From assembly GCA_000471045.1 (NCBI GenBank), contig KI301992.1, forward strand, positions 1,305,408 to 1,369,407: a DNA stretch of 64,000 nucleotides, read 5' to 3'. The notes under the pieces are model-generated. The model searched no databases, had not been told where the DNA came from, and worked only from the letters and a program-made list of their open reading frames with translations. The stretch is from an actinobacterium LLX17. GTDB taxonomy: Bacteria; Actinomycetota; Actinomycetes; Propionibacteriales; Nocardioidaceae. Both the position numbers and the translations under genes were made by a program. Within the stretch, counting starts at the first letter, position 1; each line of letters begins with the position of its first letter. Positions 1-12,055 of this stretch are shown piece after piece.

Positions 1-831
1 CCGCTGTTCGGCGGCGGCGTGTTGACCCAAGAGACCGTGGTGCCGGGCGAGTCGGTCATCCTGCCGCTCCCCGTCGCCGGTCTCTGCACGCGCTCGACCT
101 CCCAGTGGACGGCCGGCGTGCTCGGTCTGCTCGGGCAGGACAACCCGTGTGACGCGAACAACGCGCTCAACGACACGACCGGCGTGGTGTACGAGACCGC
201 GCCGCTCTCAGCCCCTCTGGACGTGCTCGGACCCATCAACGCTCGCCTCTACGCCTCCAGCACCACGGGCGACGGCATGCTCTCGGTGCACGTCTCCCGC
301 GTCGCGCCGGACGGACGGGTCGAGCGACTCACGGGCGGCTGGCAGGTCATCTCGCTGGCGCAGCTCGACGAGCAGCGATCGGAGACGATCGACGGCAAGA
401 CCGTCCAGCCGTGGCACCCGTTCACCGCCGAGTCGCGCACGCCACTGGCTCCCGGCGAGGTCGCGCCGATCGACGTCGAGGTGTTCCCGACCGGGGCCGA
501 GATCGCCGCGGGCGACCGCCTGCGGATCTCGGTGCAGGCCTTCGACGTCCCGCACCTGGCGCCCAACGTCAGCCAGCTGGTGGGCAGCCTCGGCATCATC
601 ACGATCCACAGCTCCGACCAGTACCCGTCGGAGCTGACCCTGCCGACGCTCAACGGCTCCGGCGCCGCCAATGCCGCCGCCGAGACGGCCGTGCTCGACT
701 CGGTCCGCGACCGCCTGACGGCGCTGGACGGCGACGAGGCACCCGGCACACCGGCCGTTGCGCCGCCTGCCGCACCACCCGCCACCAACCTGGCCGGCGT
801 GCTCGCGCGCCTCCTGGCGTTCCTGATCTGA
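1..831 (+). CDS. CocE/S15-type hydrolase, C-terminal part (5' end outside window)
   Basis: The reading frame is open from the first base, so the gene starts upstream. The visible 276 codons match the C-terminal jelly-roll (X-Pro dipeptidyl-peptidase C-terminal, PepX_C) region of CocE/NonD hydrolases: beta-rich, with phrases such as LYASSTTGDGMLSVHVS and AGDRLRISVQAFDVPH. The alpha/beta-hydrolase domain with the catalytic serine is not in the window. The protein ends in an Ala/Pro-rich linker (PAVAPPAAPPATNLAG) and a short hydrophobic tail with one arginine. The next gene has the same kind of tail, so the two look like tandem paralogues. Probably exported like its neighbour, but the N-terminus cannot be seen. 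Substrate unknown; ester or peptide hydrolysis is the family role. Confidence 0.8.
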   Translation, partial: PLFGGGVLTQETVVPGESVILPLPVAGLCTRSTSQWTAGVLGLLGQDNPCDANNALNDTTGVVYETAPLSAPLDVLGPINARLYASSTTGDGMLSVHVSRVAPDGRVERLTGGWQVISLAQLDEQRSETIDGKTVQPWHPFTAESRTPLAPGEVAPIDVEVFPTGAEIAAGDRLRISVQAFDVPHLAPNVSQLVGSLGIITIHSSDQYPSELTLPTLNGSGAANAAAETAVLDSVRDRLTALDGDEAPGTPAVAPPAAPPATNLAGVLARLLAFLI

Positions 832-835
832 CAAC

Positions 836-857
836 GATCGGGACGTCCGTCCCGATC
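836..857 (+). terminator. hairpin after first hydrolase gene
   Basis: A perfect 9-bp inverted repeat (GATCGGGAC / GTCCCGATC) with a 4-base loop starts five bases after the stop codon. Only a weak T-rich stretch follows, so termination may be partial or the hairpin may act as a 3' stabiliser. Confidence 0.5.
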
Positions 858-908
858 TAATTGGTACATTTGCGTGACTTTTGCGGGGATTGTTCCTACG
901 CTCACCTC

Positions 909-2756
909 GTGGAGACCATCCGTCGCATCCGGCTCGCCGCCGTCGCCGTCCTGCTGCTGCCCCTGCTCGTCGCGACCCCGTCGGGGGCCGCCGAGCCCGA
1001 GCGGGTCTCCGAGGCGGTGAGCGTCACGGCGTCCGACGGCGTGCGCATCCAGGGCACCGTGACCGGTTCCGGCTCCCTCGTGGCCCGGCCCACGATCGTC
1101 GAGTTCAGCCCGTACGGACCTGGGTCGCAGACCTTCACCGCCGACGAGAACTACAACCACCTCCTCGTGGAGGTCCGGGGCACCGGCGGCAGCAGCGGGT
1201 CGTTCGACGTGCTGGGTCCCCGCAGCCAGCAGGACGTCGCCGAGGTCCTGCAGTGGGCGTGCGAGCAGCCGTGGAGCAACGGCCGCCTCGGTCTGCACGG
1301 GTTCTCGGCGAGCGCGATCATCGTCTACAACTCGATGCACCTGGACCTGCCCTGCGTCGAGACCGCGACGCTCCGGTCCGGGACGTTCGAGCTGTACCGC
1401 GACCTGCTCGTGCCGGGCGGGGTCAGCAACATCGTGCCCGGCGCCGCCGTGCTCTTGGGGATCGGTGCCCTCGCGCTGGCCCAGGGCCCGGATCGGCTCG
1501 CCACCGACCCCCTGTCGTCGGTCGACGCCATCGTCGGCATGCTCGACAGCGGGATCAACGCAGGATTCCTGCACCCCACGCTCGACCAGTTCTGGGCCGA
1601 GCGCGGGTTCCGTGGCGACGTGAACGGCTTCCCGGTCATGGCCGTCAACGGCATCTTCGACGTGGAGTCCCGCGGCGCCTTCCAGGGCTACCAAGAGCTG
1701 CGTGACAACGGCTCGCACCTCGTGCTGGCCGGCGGGCACGACGGGTTCCCCGCAGGAACCGACAACGGCCAGGCGGACATGCAGGCCTGGTTCGACCACC
1801 ACCTGCGCGACGTCGACAACGGCATCACGGCCAAGCCACCCGTGCGACTGACGATGTCCGACGGCGACCGTGAGGACATGCTCGCGGGTCAGTACCTGAG
1901 TCGCGAGGCCACCGACTGGCCCGTCCCGGGCACCCAGTGGGCGGCTCTCAACCTCGACGCCGCTCCCAGTGGCACCGCCGCGACCCTCAACGACGGCAGC
2001 CTGACGCTCGGCGCGCCCCAGCAAGCCGCCACCCAGTCCTACGTGCCGCTGCCGACCGTTCCCTTCGCCAGCGACGTCCCCACCACGGCCCTGCTCGGCG
2101 CCGCTGGTCTGGACCTGCTCTCGAACGCCTTCCCCGCCCTGACCGAGATGGGACTGGTCGGGCTCCCCGGCCTGAGCTACACGACCCCGGCGCTGGTCGA
2201 GGACGTCATGGCCGCCGGCCCGGCGTCGCTCGAGCTCTCGCTGTCGACCACCGCGCCGGAGACCGCGATCTGGGCCGTGGTCTCCGACGTGCACCCCGAC
2301 GGCACGGCGCACCCGCTCACGGTCGGGCGCCTGCTGTCGTCCTTCCCGGACATCGTCGAGGAGAAGTCGCTGATCGACGATGCGGGCCAGGTCGTCCAGC
2401 CGTACGGCGACTACAGCACCAAGACAGCCGGTGCGGGCTTCCTGGCGCCGCAGCTGTACCAGGTCGAGCTGTGGCCGATCGCCAACCGCTTCAAGGCGGG
2501 CCACCGCATCAGGGTCGACGTCGTCGGCGCCTCGGCGCTCTCGCTGCCGACCGTTCCCGGCGTCAACAGCGTCGACGTCGGTGGTACCAGCGGCTCCCGC
2601 CTGCTGCTGCCCGTCCTGCCCGAGAGCGATCTCGCGGCCGCACTCACACCTCCGGCGGTCGCTCCCCCGGTCGTCACCCCGCCCGCAGCGCCGGTCACCC
2701 GCCTGGTCGGCGGGCTGCTCGGGATCGTCGGCCAGCTGCTGCGACTGCTGGTCTGA
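909..2756 (+). CDS. Secreted CocE/NonD (S15) family hydrolase
   Basis: Predicted 615-residue exported alpha/beta hydrolase. I chose the GTG at 909 because it puts a typical signal peptide (VETIRRIRLAAVAVLLLPLL, then an ATPSGAA cleavage area) at the N-terminus; a longer TTG start at 861 would bury it. Hydrolase landmarks are present: FSPYGPGSQ strand-turn, nucleophile in GLHGFSASA (the usual GxSxxG elbow is GFSAS here), acid in NGIFDVES and histidine in LAGGHDGF. A PepX_C beta domain fills roughly residues 400-570. The C-terminus is a Pro/Ala-rich linker followed by a hydrophobic/arginine tail (TRLVGGLLGIVGQLLRLLV). Same layout as the preceding partial gene. Family members hydrolyse esters, amides or X-Pro peptides; the substrate here is unknown. 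Confidence 0.85.
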   Translation: METIRRIRLAAVAVLLLPLLVATPSGAAEPERVSEAVSVTASDGVRIQGTVTGSGSLVARPTIVEFSPYGPGSQTFTADENYNHLLVEVRGTGGSSGSFDVLGPRSQQDVAEVLQWACEQPWSNGRLGLHGFSASAIIVYNSMHLDLPCVETATLRSGTFELYRDLLVPGGVSNIVPGAAVLLGIGALALAQGPDRLATDPLSSVDAIVGMLDSGINAGFLHPTLDQFWAERGFRGDVNGFPVMAVNGIFDVESRGAFQGYQELRDNGSHLVLAGGHDGFPAGTDNGQADMQAWFDHHLRDVDNGITAKPPVRLTMSDGDREDMLAGQYLSREATDWPVPGTQWAALNLDAAPSGTAATLNDGSLTLGAPQQAATQSYVPLPTVPFASDVPTTALLGAAGLDLLSNAFPALTEMGLVGLPGLSYTTPALVEDVMAAGPASLELSLSTTAPETAIWAVVSDVHPDGTAHPLTVGRLLSSFPDIVEEKSLIDDAGQVVQPYGDYSTKTAGAGFLAPQLYQVELWPIANRFKAGHRIRVDVVGASALSLPTVPGVNSVDVGGTSGSRLLLPVLPESDLAAALTPPAVAPPVVTPPAAPVTRLVGGLLGIVGQLLRLLV

Positions 2757-2762
2757 GCGCGC

Positions 2763-3635
2763 TCAGGCGCGTCGGCGGATCAGACCCTCCTGGGCGACCG
2801 TGGCCACGAGGGTGCCGTCCTCGGTGAAGACGCGAGCGGTGCTGAGCCCGCGCGCACCCGAGGCCGACGGCGATGCCTGGTCGTACAGCAGCCAGGCGTC
2901 GGCACGCAGGGGCCGGTGGAACCAGATGACGTGGTCCAGCGAGGCCGGGATGACCTCCGGTGAGCCGATGTAGACGCCGTGCGGGATCAGCGCGGCACCC
3001 AGCAGGCTGAAGTCGCTGATGTAGGCGAAGGCGGCGTTGTGCAGCGTCGGGGAGTCGGGCAGCTCGCCCGAGGCGCGGAACCACATGCGTTGCAGCGTGG
3101 GCATCGCCTGCCGCGACGGATCGTCCTCGGCGCGGTTGTCGCCGACGTACCGCAGGTCGAAGGAGGCCCACTCCTGCTTCCAGCGCTCGACGTACTCCTC
3201 GTCCTGGAGGTTCAGCACCTCCAGAAGCGTCGGCGAGTCCTCCGGCGACGGGACGTCGGGCATGACGTCCTGATGGTCCCAGCCGTCCTCGCTCACCTGG
3301 AACGAGGCGGTCATGTAGAAGATGATCTCGCCGTGCTGACGGGCCGCCACCCGGCGCGTGGTGAACGAGCGGCCGTCGCGGACGTTCTCGACGTCGTAGA
3401 TGATCGGGATCGCCGGGTCGCCGCCGAGGATGAAGTACACGTGCAGCGAGTGCACGTGCCGGTCCTCGGGCACCGTGCGCTGGGCCGCCATGAGGGCCTG
3501 CGCGGCGACCTGACCGCCAAAGACACGCTTCAGGGAGGTGTTGGGCGGCTGGTGGCCGCGGAACAGCCCGACCTCCAGCTCCTCGAGGTCCAGCAGTCCG
3601 ACGAGCTCGGTGAGGGAGGCAGGCACGCGCCTCAT
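2763..3635 (-). CDS. tesB: Acyl-CoA thioesterase II
   Basis: 290-residue double-hotdog thioesterase that hydrolyses acyl-CoA to free acid and CoA in the cytoplasm. TesB hallmarks are visible: the N-terminal LFRGHQPPNTSLKRVFGGQV segment, HSLHVYFILGGDP, RDGRSFTTRRV, and in the second hotdog ASLDHVIWFHRPLRADAW with Q/S active-site surroundings (YDQASPSASGARGLS). Length matches the family (about 285-300). It converges on the upstream hydrolase gene with only six bases between stop codons. It is the last gene of a minus-strand run that begins at acnA; its spacing from the PAC2 gene (18 bp) allows co-transcription. Confidence 0.93.
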   Translation of the reverse strand: MRRVPASLTELVGLLDLEELEVGLFRGHQPPNTSLKRVFGGQVAAQALMAAQRTVPEDRHVHSLHVYFILGGDPAIPIIYDVENVRDGRSFTTRRVAARQHGEIIFYMTASFQVSEDGWDHQDVMPDVPSPEDSPTLLEVLNLQDEEYVERWKQEWASFDLRYVGDNRAEDDPSRQAMPTLQRMWFRASGELPDSPTLHNAAFAYISDFSLLGAALIPHGVYIGSPEVIPASLDHVIWFHRPLRADAWLLYDQASPSASGARGLSTARVFTEDGTLVATVAQEGLIRRRA

Positions 3636-3653
3636 CCTACCGACGCCGGGAGC

Positions 3654-4571
3654 CTAGCCGTCGTCGTCCTTGCGCTGCTTGGCCAGGAAGTCCTCGAACT
3701 GGTTGGCGAGCTCGTCGCCGCTGGGCAGCTCGTCGTCGCTGGCGAGCAACGACTGCGCCGCGCCGCGGCTGAAGGCGTCGTACTGCTGCTCCAGACCCTG
3801 CAGGACCTCGACGCCCTGCTGCTCGGAGATCTGCGACTCGATCTCGGCCACGGCGACCTCCTGCCGGGCGCGCAACGGCTCGAGGTCGAGCTGCAGCCCG
3901 AGCCGGCCGATCGCCGCGTCGAGCAGCGCGATGGCGCCACCCGGGAAGTCGACCTGCGCCAGGTAGTGCGGCACGTGCACCACGTAGCCGGCGGCGTCGT
4001 GGCCCCACGAGCCGAGGCGGTACTCCAGCAGCGACTGCGCCGACGACGGCACGGTGACCTCGGCCGACCACAGGTTGGTGCGGTCGACGAGGTCGGGCCG
4101 GGTGCCGTGCGCGGTGACGAGCAACGGGCGGGTGTGCGGAACGCCCATGGGCACGGCGCCGAGGCTCAGCGTCAGCGGGACGCCGAGCCGCTCGATGACG
4201 TCGCGGACCTCGCGGGCGAAGCCCTCCCACCCGAAGTCGGGCTCGGGCCCGGACAGCACCAGGAAGGGGTTGCCGGCGAGGTCGTGCTCCTCGACGACCT
4301 GCAGCCGCGGCTCCTCGTAGTCGAGGTAGTGGTCCTGCACGAAACGCAGCGGAGGACGGCGGGCGCGGTAGTCGTAGGTGGCGTCGATGTCGAAGGAGTG
4401 CAGGACCTCGCCGTGGCCGGACGTCAGGTGCTCGACGGCCAGGCGCGGCGCGCTGCCGGCGGCCAGGAAGCCATCGAGCGCCACGATCAGGACAGGGCCA
4501 CTGCCGGGCCGGGCGTTCGGGCGCGCAGGGGCAGTGCTGGTGCTGGAGTCACGTCGTCGATGCCACTTCAT
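3654..4571 (-). CDS. PAC2 family protein
   Basis: 305-residue member of the PAC2 (proteasome assembly chaperone 2-like, DUF75) family common in actinobacteria, where its role is not settled. Visible family features: the N-terminal LIVALDGFLAAGSAP strand-turn, EDFxxYR-like FDIDATYDYRARRPP, GPEPDFGWEGFAREV, and SLGAVPMGVPHTRP. The C-terminal 70 residues are acidic and probably helical (QISEQQGVEVLQGLEQQYDA). The ATG at 4571 is preferred over an upstream TTG because GGAGG lies about seven bases ahead of it, overlapping the end of dxs, which suggests coupled translation with dxs. Confidence 0.85.
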   Translation of the reverse strand: MKWHRRRDSSTSTAPARPNARPGSGPVLIVALDGFLAAGSAPRLAVEHLTSGHGEVLHSFDIDATYDYRARRPPLRFVQDHYLDYEEPRLQVVEEHDLAGNPFLVLSGPEPDFGWEGFAREVRDVIERLGVPLTLSLGAVPMGVPHTRPLLVTAHGTRPDLVDRTNLWSAEVTVPSSAQSLLEYRLGSWGHDAAGYVVHVPHYLAQVDFPGGAIALLDAAIGRLGLQLDLEPLRARQEVAVAEIESQISEQQGVEVLQGLEQQYDAFSRGAAQSLLASDDELPSGDELANQFEDFLAKQRKDDDG

Positions 4572-4584
4572 CGTCAACCTCCGG

Positions 4585-6483
4585 TCAGCCGGTCACATTC
4601 CCGAGAGTGACCAGCGTGTCGTCGGCCACGGCCTGCGGGGTGAGGCCGAGCCGTTCGAGCAGCACGTCACGCTTGGCGTGCGGCAGGAACTCCTGCGCGA
4701 CGCCGTGCACGCGCACAGGAGTGAGGACGCCGGCATCGGCGACGGCACGCGCCACCGTCACGCCCGCGCCGCCCTGCCGGCCGTTGTCCTCGATCGTGAC
4801 GACCAGCTGATGCTGGCCGGCGAGGTCGACGACCGCGGGATCGAGCGGCGCCACCCAGCGCGGGTCGACCACCGTGCAGGCGACCCCGTGGCCGGAAAGC
4901 AGCTCAGCGGTGTCGAGGGCCAGGTGCGCCATGGCGCCGAAGCCGACCACCAGCACCGTGGCGTCGTCGTCGCGGCGCAGCACGTCGACTCCCCCGACGC
5001 GCTCGACGGCCTCGACGTCGTCGGGCACGGCGCCCTTGGCGAAGCGGACCACCGAGGGGGCGTCGTCGATCTGGACGGCCTCACGCAGCAGCTCGCGCAG
5101 GCGCATGCCGTCGCGCGGCGCCGCGAGGTGCAGCCCCGGCACGAGCTGCAGAAGCGAGAGGTCCCACATGCCGTTGTGCGACGCACCGTCGTCGCCGGTG
5201 ACACCCGCGCGATCGAGCACGAACGTGACGCCGCAGCGGTGCAGAGCGACGTCGAGCAGCACCTGGTCGAACGCGCGGTTGAGGAAGGTGGCGTACACGG
5301 CGACCACGGGATGCAGCCCGCCCATCGCGAGGCCAGCCGCGCAGGTGGCGGCGTGCTGCTCGGCGATGCCGACGTCGAAGACGCGATCGGGGAACTTGTC
5401 GGCGAACGCGTCGAGGCCGACCGGGTAGAGCATGGCGGCGGTGATGCCCACGACGTCCTGGCGCTCGTCGGCGATGCGCACGACCTCGTCGCGGAACACC
5501 GACGTCCACCCGGCGGGCGCGACCGCGACGGCGTCGCCCGTCTCACGGTCGAACGGGGCCGCCTGGTGCATCTGGTCGTTCTCGTTCTCGACGGCGATGT
5601 CGTAGCCGTGGCCCTTGGTGGTGATGACGTGCACGAGCACGGGGCCGGAGAACCGGCGTGCCGCACCCAGGGCACGCTCGACGGCGGGCCGGTCGTGGCC
5701 GTTGACGGGGCCGATGTACTTGAGCCCCAGGTCCTCGAACAGGCCCTGTGGGGCGAGCGCGTCCTTGACGCCCTTCTTGAACGCGTGGAGCGCCTCGTAC
5801 GCCGCCGGACCCACGGGGCCGCCGTGCATCGTCAGGCGTTCCTTGATGGCCTGCAGCGTGGGTTCGTAGCCCGGGCTGGTGCGGATGCCGGTGAGCCGGT
5901 TGGCGAGACCACCGACCGTGGGCGTGTAGGAGCGGCCGTTGTCGTTGACGACGACCACGAGGCGGCGGTCGCGGTGGGCGGCGATGGAGTTGAGCGCCTC
6001 CCAGGCCATGCCGCCGGTCAGGGCGCCGTCGCCGATGACCGCCACGACGTGCCGGTCGGACCCCAGCAGCTCGTTGGCGCGGGCCAGGCCGTCGGCGTAC
6101 GACAGGCTGGTGGAGGCGTGGGAGTTCTCGACCCAGTCGTGCTCGGACTCCGACCGGGACGGGTAGCCGGACAGGCCCTGCTCGGTGCGCAGCTGGTCGA
6201 AGGACGTCGCGCGCCCCGTGACCATCTTGTGCACGTAGGACTGGTGGCCGGTGTCCCAGATGATGCGGTCCTGCGGCGACTCGAACACGCGGTGCAGCGC
6301 CAGCGTGAGCTCGACGACCCCCAAGTTGGGCCCGAGGTGCCCACCGCGGGCGGCGACCGACGTGATGAGCAGCTCACGGATCTCGGCGGCCAGCTCGGTC
6401 AGCTGGGCGTCGGTGAGATCGCGCAGGTCGGCGGGACCCTCGATGCTCTCGAGGAGCTCGCGGCTTCCGTCCGATCCGGCCAT
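4585..6483 (-). CDS. dxs: 1-deoxy-D-xylulose-5-phosphate synthase
   Basis: 632-residue thiamine-diphosphate enzyme condensing pyruvate and glyceraldehyde-3-phosphate, the first step of the MEP isoprenoid pathway. The ThDP motif runs from GDGALTGG (about residue 151) to NDN (about 180). The catalytic histidines lie in [10 protein letters not shown] (about 49) and DTGHQSY (about 80). The transketolase pyrimidine-binding part ([30 protein letters not shown]) and the C-terminal domain follow. Full length for Dxs. It sits between a flavin reductase gene (37 bp upstream) and the PAC2 gene, all on the minus strand. Confidence 0.97.
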   Translation of the reverse strand: MAGSDGSRELLESIEGPADLRDLTDAQLTELAAEIRELLITSVAARGGHLGPNLGVVELTLALHRVFESPQDRIIWDTGHQSYVHKMVTGRATSFDQLRTEQGLSGYPSRSESEHDWVENSHASTSLSYADGLARANELLGSDRHVVAVIGDGALTGGMAWEALNSIAAHRDRRLVVVVNDNGRSYTPTVGGLANRLTGIRTSPGYEPTLQAIKERLTMHGGPVGPAAYEALHAFKKGVKDALAPQGLFEDLGLKYIGPVNGHDRPAVERALGAARRFSGPVLVHVITTKGHGYDIAVENENDQMHQAAPFDRETGDAVAVAPAGWTSVFRDEVVRIADERQDVVGITAAMLYPVGLDAFADKFPDRVFDVGIAEQHAATCAAGLAMGGLHPVVAVYATFLNRAFDQVLLDVALHRCGVTFVLDRAGVTGDDGASHNGMWDLSLLQLVPGLHLAAPRDGMRLRELLREAVQIDDAPSVVRFAKGAVPDDVEAVERVGGVDVLRRDDDATVLVVGFGAMAHLALDTAELLSGHGVACTVVDPRWVAPLDPAVVDLAGQHQLVVTIEDNGRQGGAGVTVARAVADAGVLTPVRVHGVAQEFLPHAKRDVLLERLGLTPQAVADDTLVTLGNVTG

Positions 6484-6520
6484 TTCGCCAGTCTAGCGAG
6501 CCACCCGTGGGCTGCCCGGC

Positions 6521-7027
6521 TCAGGACAGCCTGCCCCGCTCGTGCCGGAGGGCCGGCCGGTCCGTGACCTCGACCGTCTCGATGGTGGCTTCGTGGCGCA
6601 CGGACCAGCCGGTCTCGGTCGTCGCGACGTCACTCACCCGGCACGAGGCGCGGGCCACGGCGTCGACCAGGGCCGGACCGTGCTCGGTCGCGGCCCACTC
6701 GCCCACCGTGAACGGACCGCCCGGCGCCGGGCCCGCTCCGGCGAACACCTCCGCCAGGCGGTCGTGACCGCCACCCAGCACGTTGACGACGCACGGGGTC
6801 CCGACCTCGAGGGTCTCGGCAAGGTCCGACAGCGGGTCGAGCATCATCACGATCACCCCGGGGTCGCCGTCGACGACGAGGAGCGAGGAGACCGTGAGCC
6901 CCACCCGGCCGCGGCCCTCGCCCGTCGTGACGACTGCGACGCCCGTGGGCCAGCGGCCGCGCAGACGACGAACGGGCATCCGCTCCCCCTCAGGAGGGAG
7001 GAACGGATGCCCGTCGTGGATGGTCAT
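6521..7027 (-). CDS. Flavin reductase family protein
   Basis: 168-residue single-domain protein with the FMN-binding split-barrel of the flavin reductase (HpaC-like) family. Visible: RRLRGRWPTGVAVVTT near the N-terminus, GLTVSSLLVVDGDPGVIVMM (flavin/ribityl contact region) and CVVNVLGGGHDRLAEVFAG. Members reduce FMN/FAD with NAD(P)H for partner monooxygenases or bind flavin directly. No partner oxygenase gene lies nearby. It starts three bases after the acnA stop, so it is almost certainly co-transcribed with acnA; a metabolic link is not evident. Confidence 0.85.
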   Translation of the reverse strand: MTIHDGHPFLPPEGERMPVRRLRGRWPTGVAVVTTGEGRGRVGLTVSSLLVVDGDPGVIVMMLDPLSDLAETLEVGTPCVVNVLGGGHDRLAEVFAGAGPAPGGPFTVGEWAATEHGPALVDAVARASCRVSDVATTETGWSVRHEATIETVEVTDRPALRHERGRLS

Positions 7028-7030
7028 CGC

Positions 7031-9826
<2,796 letters not shown>

Positions 9827-9929
9827 GGTGCACATCTCCTTGGGCCGCGGTTGATCCCATCCTGCCCCGACACGGCGGGTGGCCGCACGGTCAGGTTCGC
9901 CTTACACCGGCGCGGGATCGAAGGTTTTT

Positions 9930-9947
9930 TATCTTGATATCAAGATA
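9930..9947. promoter_or_regulatory. 18-bp perfect palindrome, likely operator of acnA
   Basis: TATCTTGATATCAAGATA is a perfect palindrome in the gap between acnA and the RDD gene. On the minus strand a TCGACA hexamer stands 17 bases before the AAGATA at the palindrome end, so the site may overlap an acnA core promoter. There is no T-run in the orientation needed for a terminator. It resembles sites of dimeric MarR-type repressors. In Streptomyces the PecS/MarR-type regulator TamR controls aconitase, but I cannot confirm here that this sequence matches its sites. Confidence 0.65.
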
Positions 9948-9966
9948 CCTGATGTCGAGCGGCAGG

Positions 9967-10674
9967 TCAGAGCAGGGAGGGCAGCTGCCAGATGAGCGGC
10001 CAGAAGAACGCCAGGTACAGCGTGACGATCGTCAGCACGCCGATCAGCCCGATGACGTCGAGGGCCAGGAGCCACGTCCGGTGCTGCGGCGTGGTGAGTG
10101 CACCCTCGCCGGTGGCCTCCTCGACCCGGGTGCGGACGACCCGGTCCGCCAGGCCGCGGTCGGTCGGCAGCAGCAACGGCACGAGGATGACCAGCAGCGC
10201 CACGTAGGCCGCTCCCCCGACGTGCCACTCGTCGGGTGTGAGCCGGCGGAGCACGGTCGGCAGTCCGATCGGCACCACGGCCAGGGCCAGGTCGAGAAGC
10301 ACGGCCAGGATCAAACCCCGCAGGAGGCCACGCAGCGCGCCCGTCGGACGCCCGGAGGTCGCGTCGACGACTCGCAGGCCCACCCGGTGCTTGCCGATGC
10401 TGTGTCCCCGCACGCCCTGGCGCAGGCCGTTGTTCAGCAGCAGGAAGACCTCGCCGGCCACGAGACCGGCCAGGATGAGGTCGTTGGACAGGCCGACGGC
10501 CCAGAACGTCTCGCTGTCGTCGACCACCACCCGCGCGACGACGTAGATGAGCGCCCCGGCGGTGAATGCGGTGGCGAACAGGAGCGCGTCGTGGAGCATC
10601 GCGTCGCGTCGGCGCTGACGAACCGTCAGCAGCGGCGCGTCGTCGGTCGTGACGTCCTCGCCGGCCGTGTCCAT
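9967..10674 (-). CDS. RDD family membrane protein
   Basis: 235-residue integral membrane protein with about five hydrophobic segments. The RDD-family centre is recognisable as NNGLRQGVRGHSIGKHRVGL followed by RVVDATSGRPTGALRGLLRG. The N-terminal 25 residues are polar and probably cytoplasmic. Function of the family is poorly defined; roles in ion or small-molecule transport have been suggested. The gene ends about 20 bp before the palindromic acnA operator. Confidence 0.8.
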   Translation of the reverse strand: MDTAGEDVTTDDAPLLTVRQRRRDAMLHDALLFATAFTAGALIYVVARVVVDDSETFWAVGLSNDLILAGLVAGEVFLLLNNGLRQGVRGHSIGKHRVGLRVVDATSGRPTGALRGLLRGLILAVLLDLALAVVPIGLPTVLRRLTPDEWHVGGAAYVALLVILVPLLLPTDRGLADRVVRTRVEEATGEGALTTPQHRTWLLALDVIGLIGVLTIVTLYLAFFWPLIWQLPSLL

Positions 10675-10705
10675 GGGTCCATCATGACCACCTCGGCCGC
10701 CGATG

Positions 10706-12055
10706 TCATCGCATTGACCGCACGAACCGGGCCGCGGCGCGCCCGTCGCGCGCCCGGTCCTCCCACGTGATGCCGCCGATCAGGAGCACCAGACCGGCCA
10801 GTCCGATCAGGATCCAGCGCGGCAGGGCCAGCGCGAGCGGCCCGAGCTCGACGACCACCAGCAGAGCCAGGACCGCCGCACCGGCCACGAAGGGGGCCTG
10901 CCAGTGCCGCCACACCCCGAGGCCGAGGGCCACGGCGGCCGCCAGGGCGAGGACGAGCGCGCGCCAGCTGATCGGGTCCGCGAGCGCCTGCGGCAGGCTG
11001 GGGAGCAGTGCGAGGGTGACTCCGGCCCCCAGCGCTCGGACCGTGCCGATCTGGGGGTCACGGCGCATCGCCCACGCTCCGGCGAGCAGGGCGACAAGCG
11101 CGAAGGGTGCCGTGTAGGCCTCGACGACGTCGACGTCGGAGGCGGCGAGCCGCAGCACCCAGGCGATGCCGAGAGCGACCGCACCCGCCTCGCGGTAGGC
11201 GCGACGTCCCGGCACGAGCAGCCCGACCGCGACGGCGGCGACACCTAGAACGGTCCACCAGCCCGCTTGCCAGCCCAGCGTGGCGAACCCGGTCCCACCC
11301 CCCAGCGCCAGAGCGACACCGAGGACCGCCACGAGCTCGACGCCGAGCAGCGCGGGCCAGCGGTGAAAGACGGCGGCTGCCACCGCGATGGCGAGGGCGA
11401 CGGTCAGCACGATCGTCACCTCCCACTCACGCTCGATCTCGAGGTCGGGACGGGTCGCGAGCAGCGTGACCACGACCAAGGACCAGGCCGCGGAGGCGGC
11501 TGCAGCCACGGGCCGCAGCTCGACGAGCCGCAGTGCGAACGTGGCGGCGGCCAGGGCGATCGCCGCGGCAGCGGCCAGGAGGGTCAGGGCGTCGCGGGAC
11601 GCGATGACGGCAGTGGGAGCGACGGCCAGCAGCAGGACCGGTGCGACGTCCCAGCCACGCGGGCAGGTGCGGGCCACGGCCAGCCCCAGGACCCCCGCGG
11701 CGAGGACCAGCCCAGCGAGGGCGACGGACTCCACCGACGAGGAGCTCAGGGCGGCCAGCGCAGCAGCGGCTACGAGCAGGCCCGCGACACCCCGGAAGTG
11801 GCGACGCTCCTCCCGCGGCTTGTCCCACCGGGTGACGAGCAGCGTGGCGGCCGCCAACGCAAGACCACCGAGGAAGACGACCCATCCAGCGGCCGGAGCC
11901 TCCGGCACGGGCGAGGTGCGGTGCAGCAGCCCGCGCGACAGCGGGTCGTCCCAGCCGCTGACCCAGCTCGCCGTCACCCGACCGGCCCAGCCCAGGCTGG
12001 CCACGACCACGACGGCGGCGACGGGAGTCGCGGCGAGGCGGAGCCCGAGGGTCAC
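10706..12055 (-). CDS. Poly-membrane protein, C-terminal unit
   Basis: 449 codons from a GTG at 12055 that overlaps the TGA of the preceding frame as GTGA. The product is almost entirely hydrophobic segments (for example AAATLLVTRWDKP flanked by membrane helices, LLPSLPQALADPISWRALVL), with a dozen or more possible helices and no enzyme motif. I read it as the second half of an actinobacterial zinc-ribbon-plus-many-helices membrane protein whose first half is encoded at 12052-13136. The frame is also open upstream to 12193, but those codons are arginine/serine-rich shadow sequence. Function unknown. Confidence 0.7.
   Translation of the reverse strand: MTLGLRLAATPVAAVVVVASLGWAGRVTASWVSGWDDPLSRGLLHRTSPVPEAPAAGWVVFLGGLALAAATLLVTRWDKPREERRHFRGVAGLLVAAAALAALSSSSVESVALAGLVLAAGVLGLAVARTCPRGWDVAPVLLLAVAPTAVIASRDALTLLAAAAAIALAAATFALRLVELRPVAAAASAAWSLVVVTLLATRPDLEIEREWEVTIVLTVALAIAVAAAVFHRWPALLGVELVAVLGVALALGGGTGFATLGWQAGWWTVLGVAAVAVGLLVPGRRAYREAGAVALGIAWVLRLAASDVDVVEAYTAPFALVALLAGAWAMRRDPQIGTVRALGAGVTLALLPSLPQALADPISWRALVLALAAAVALGLGVWRHWQAPFVAGAAVLALLVVVELGPLALALPRWILIGLAGLVLLIGGITWEDRARDGRAAARFVRSMR

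Noticed and set aside
249..2504. 751-residue open frame on the minus strand, opposite the CocE-type hydrolase
   Set aside because: Same kind of shadow. The plus strand carries the signal peptide and catalytic motifs.
2753..2766. Perfect palindrome CTGAGCGCGCTCAG containing both convergent stop codons
   Set aside because: Fourteen bases with no loop, explained by two stop codons meeting in CG-rich sequence; too weak a terminator and no sign of a regulatory role.
9930..9947. The acnA palindrome as a terminator for the RDD gene
   Set aside because: For minus-strand transcription the run next to it is A, not T, and a gap-free palindrome cannot form a good loop; an operator fits better.
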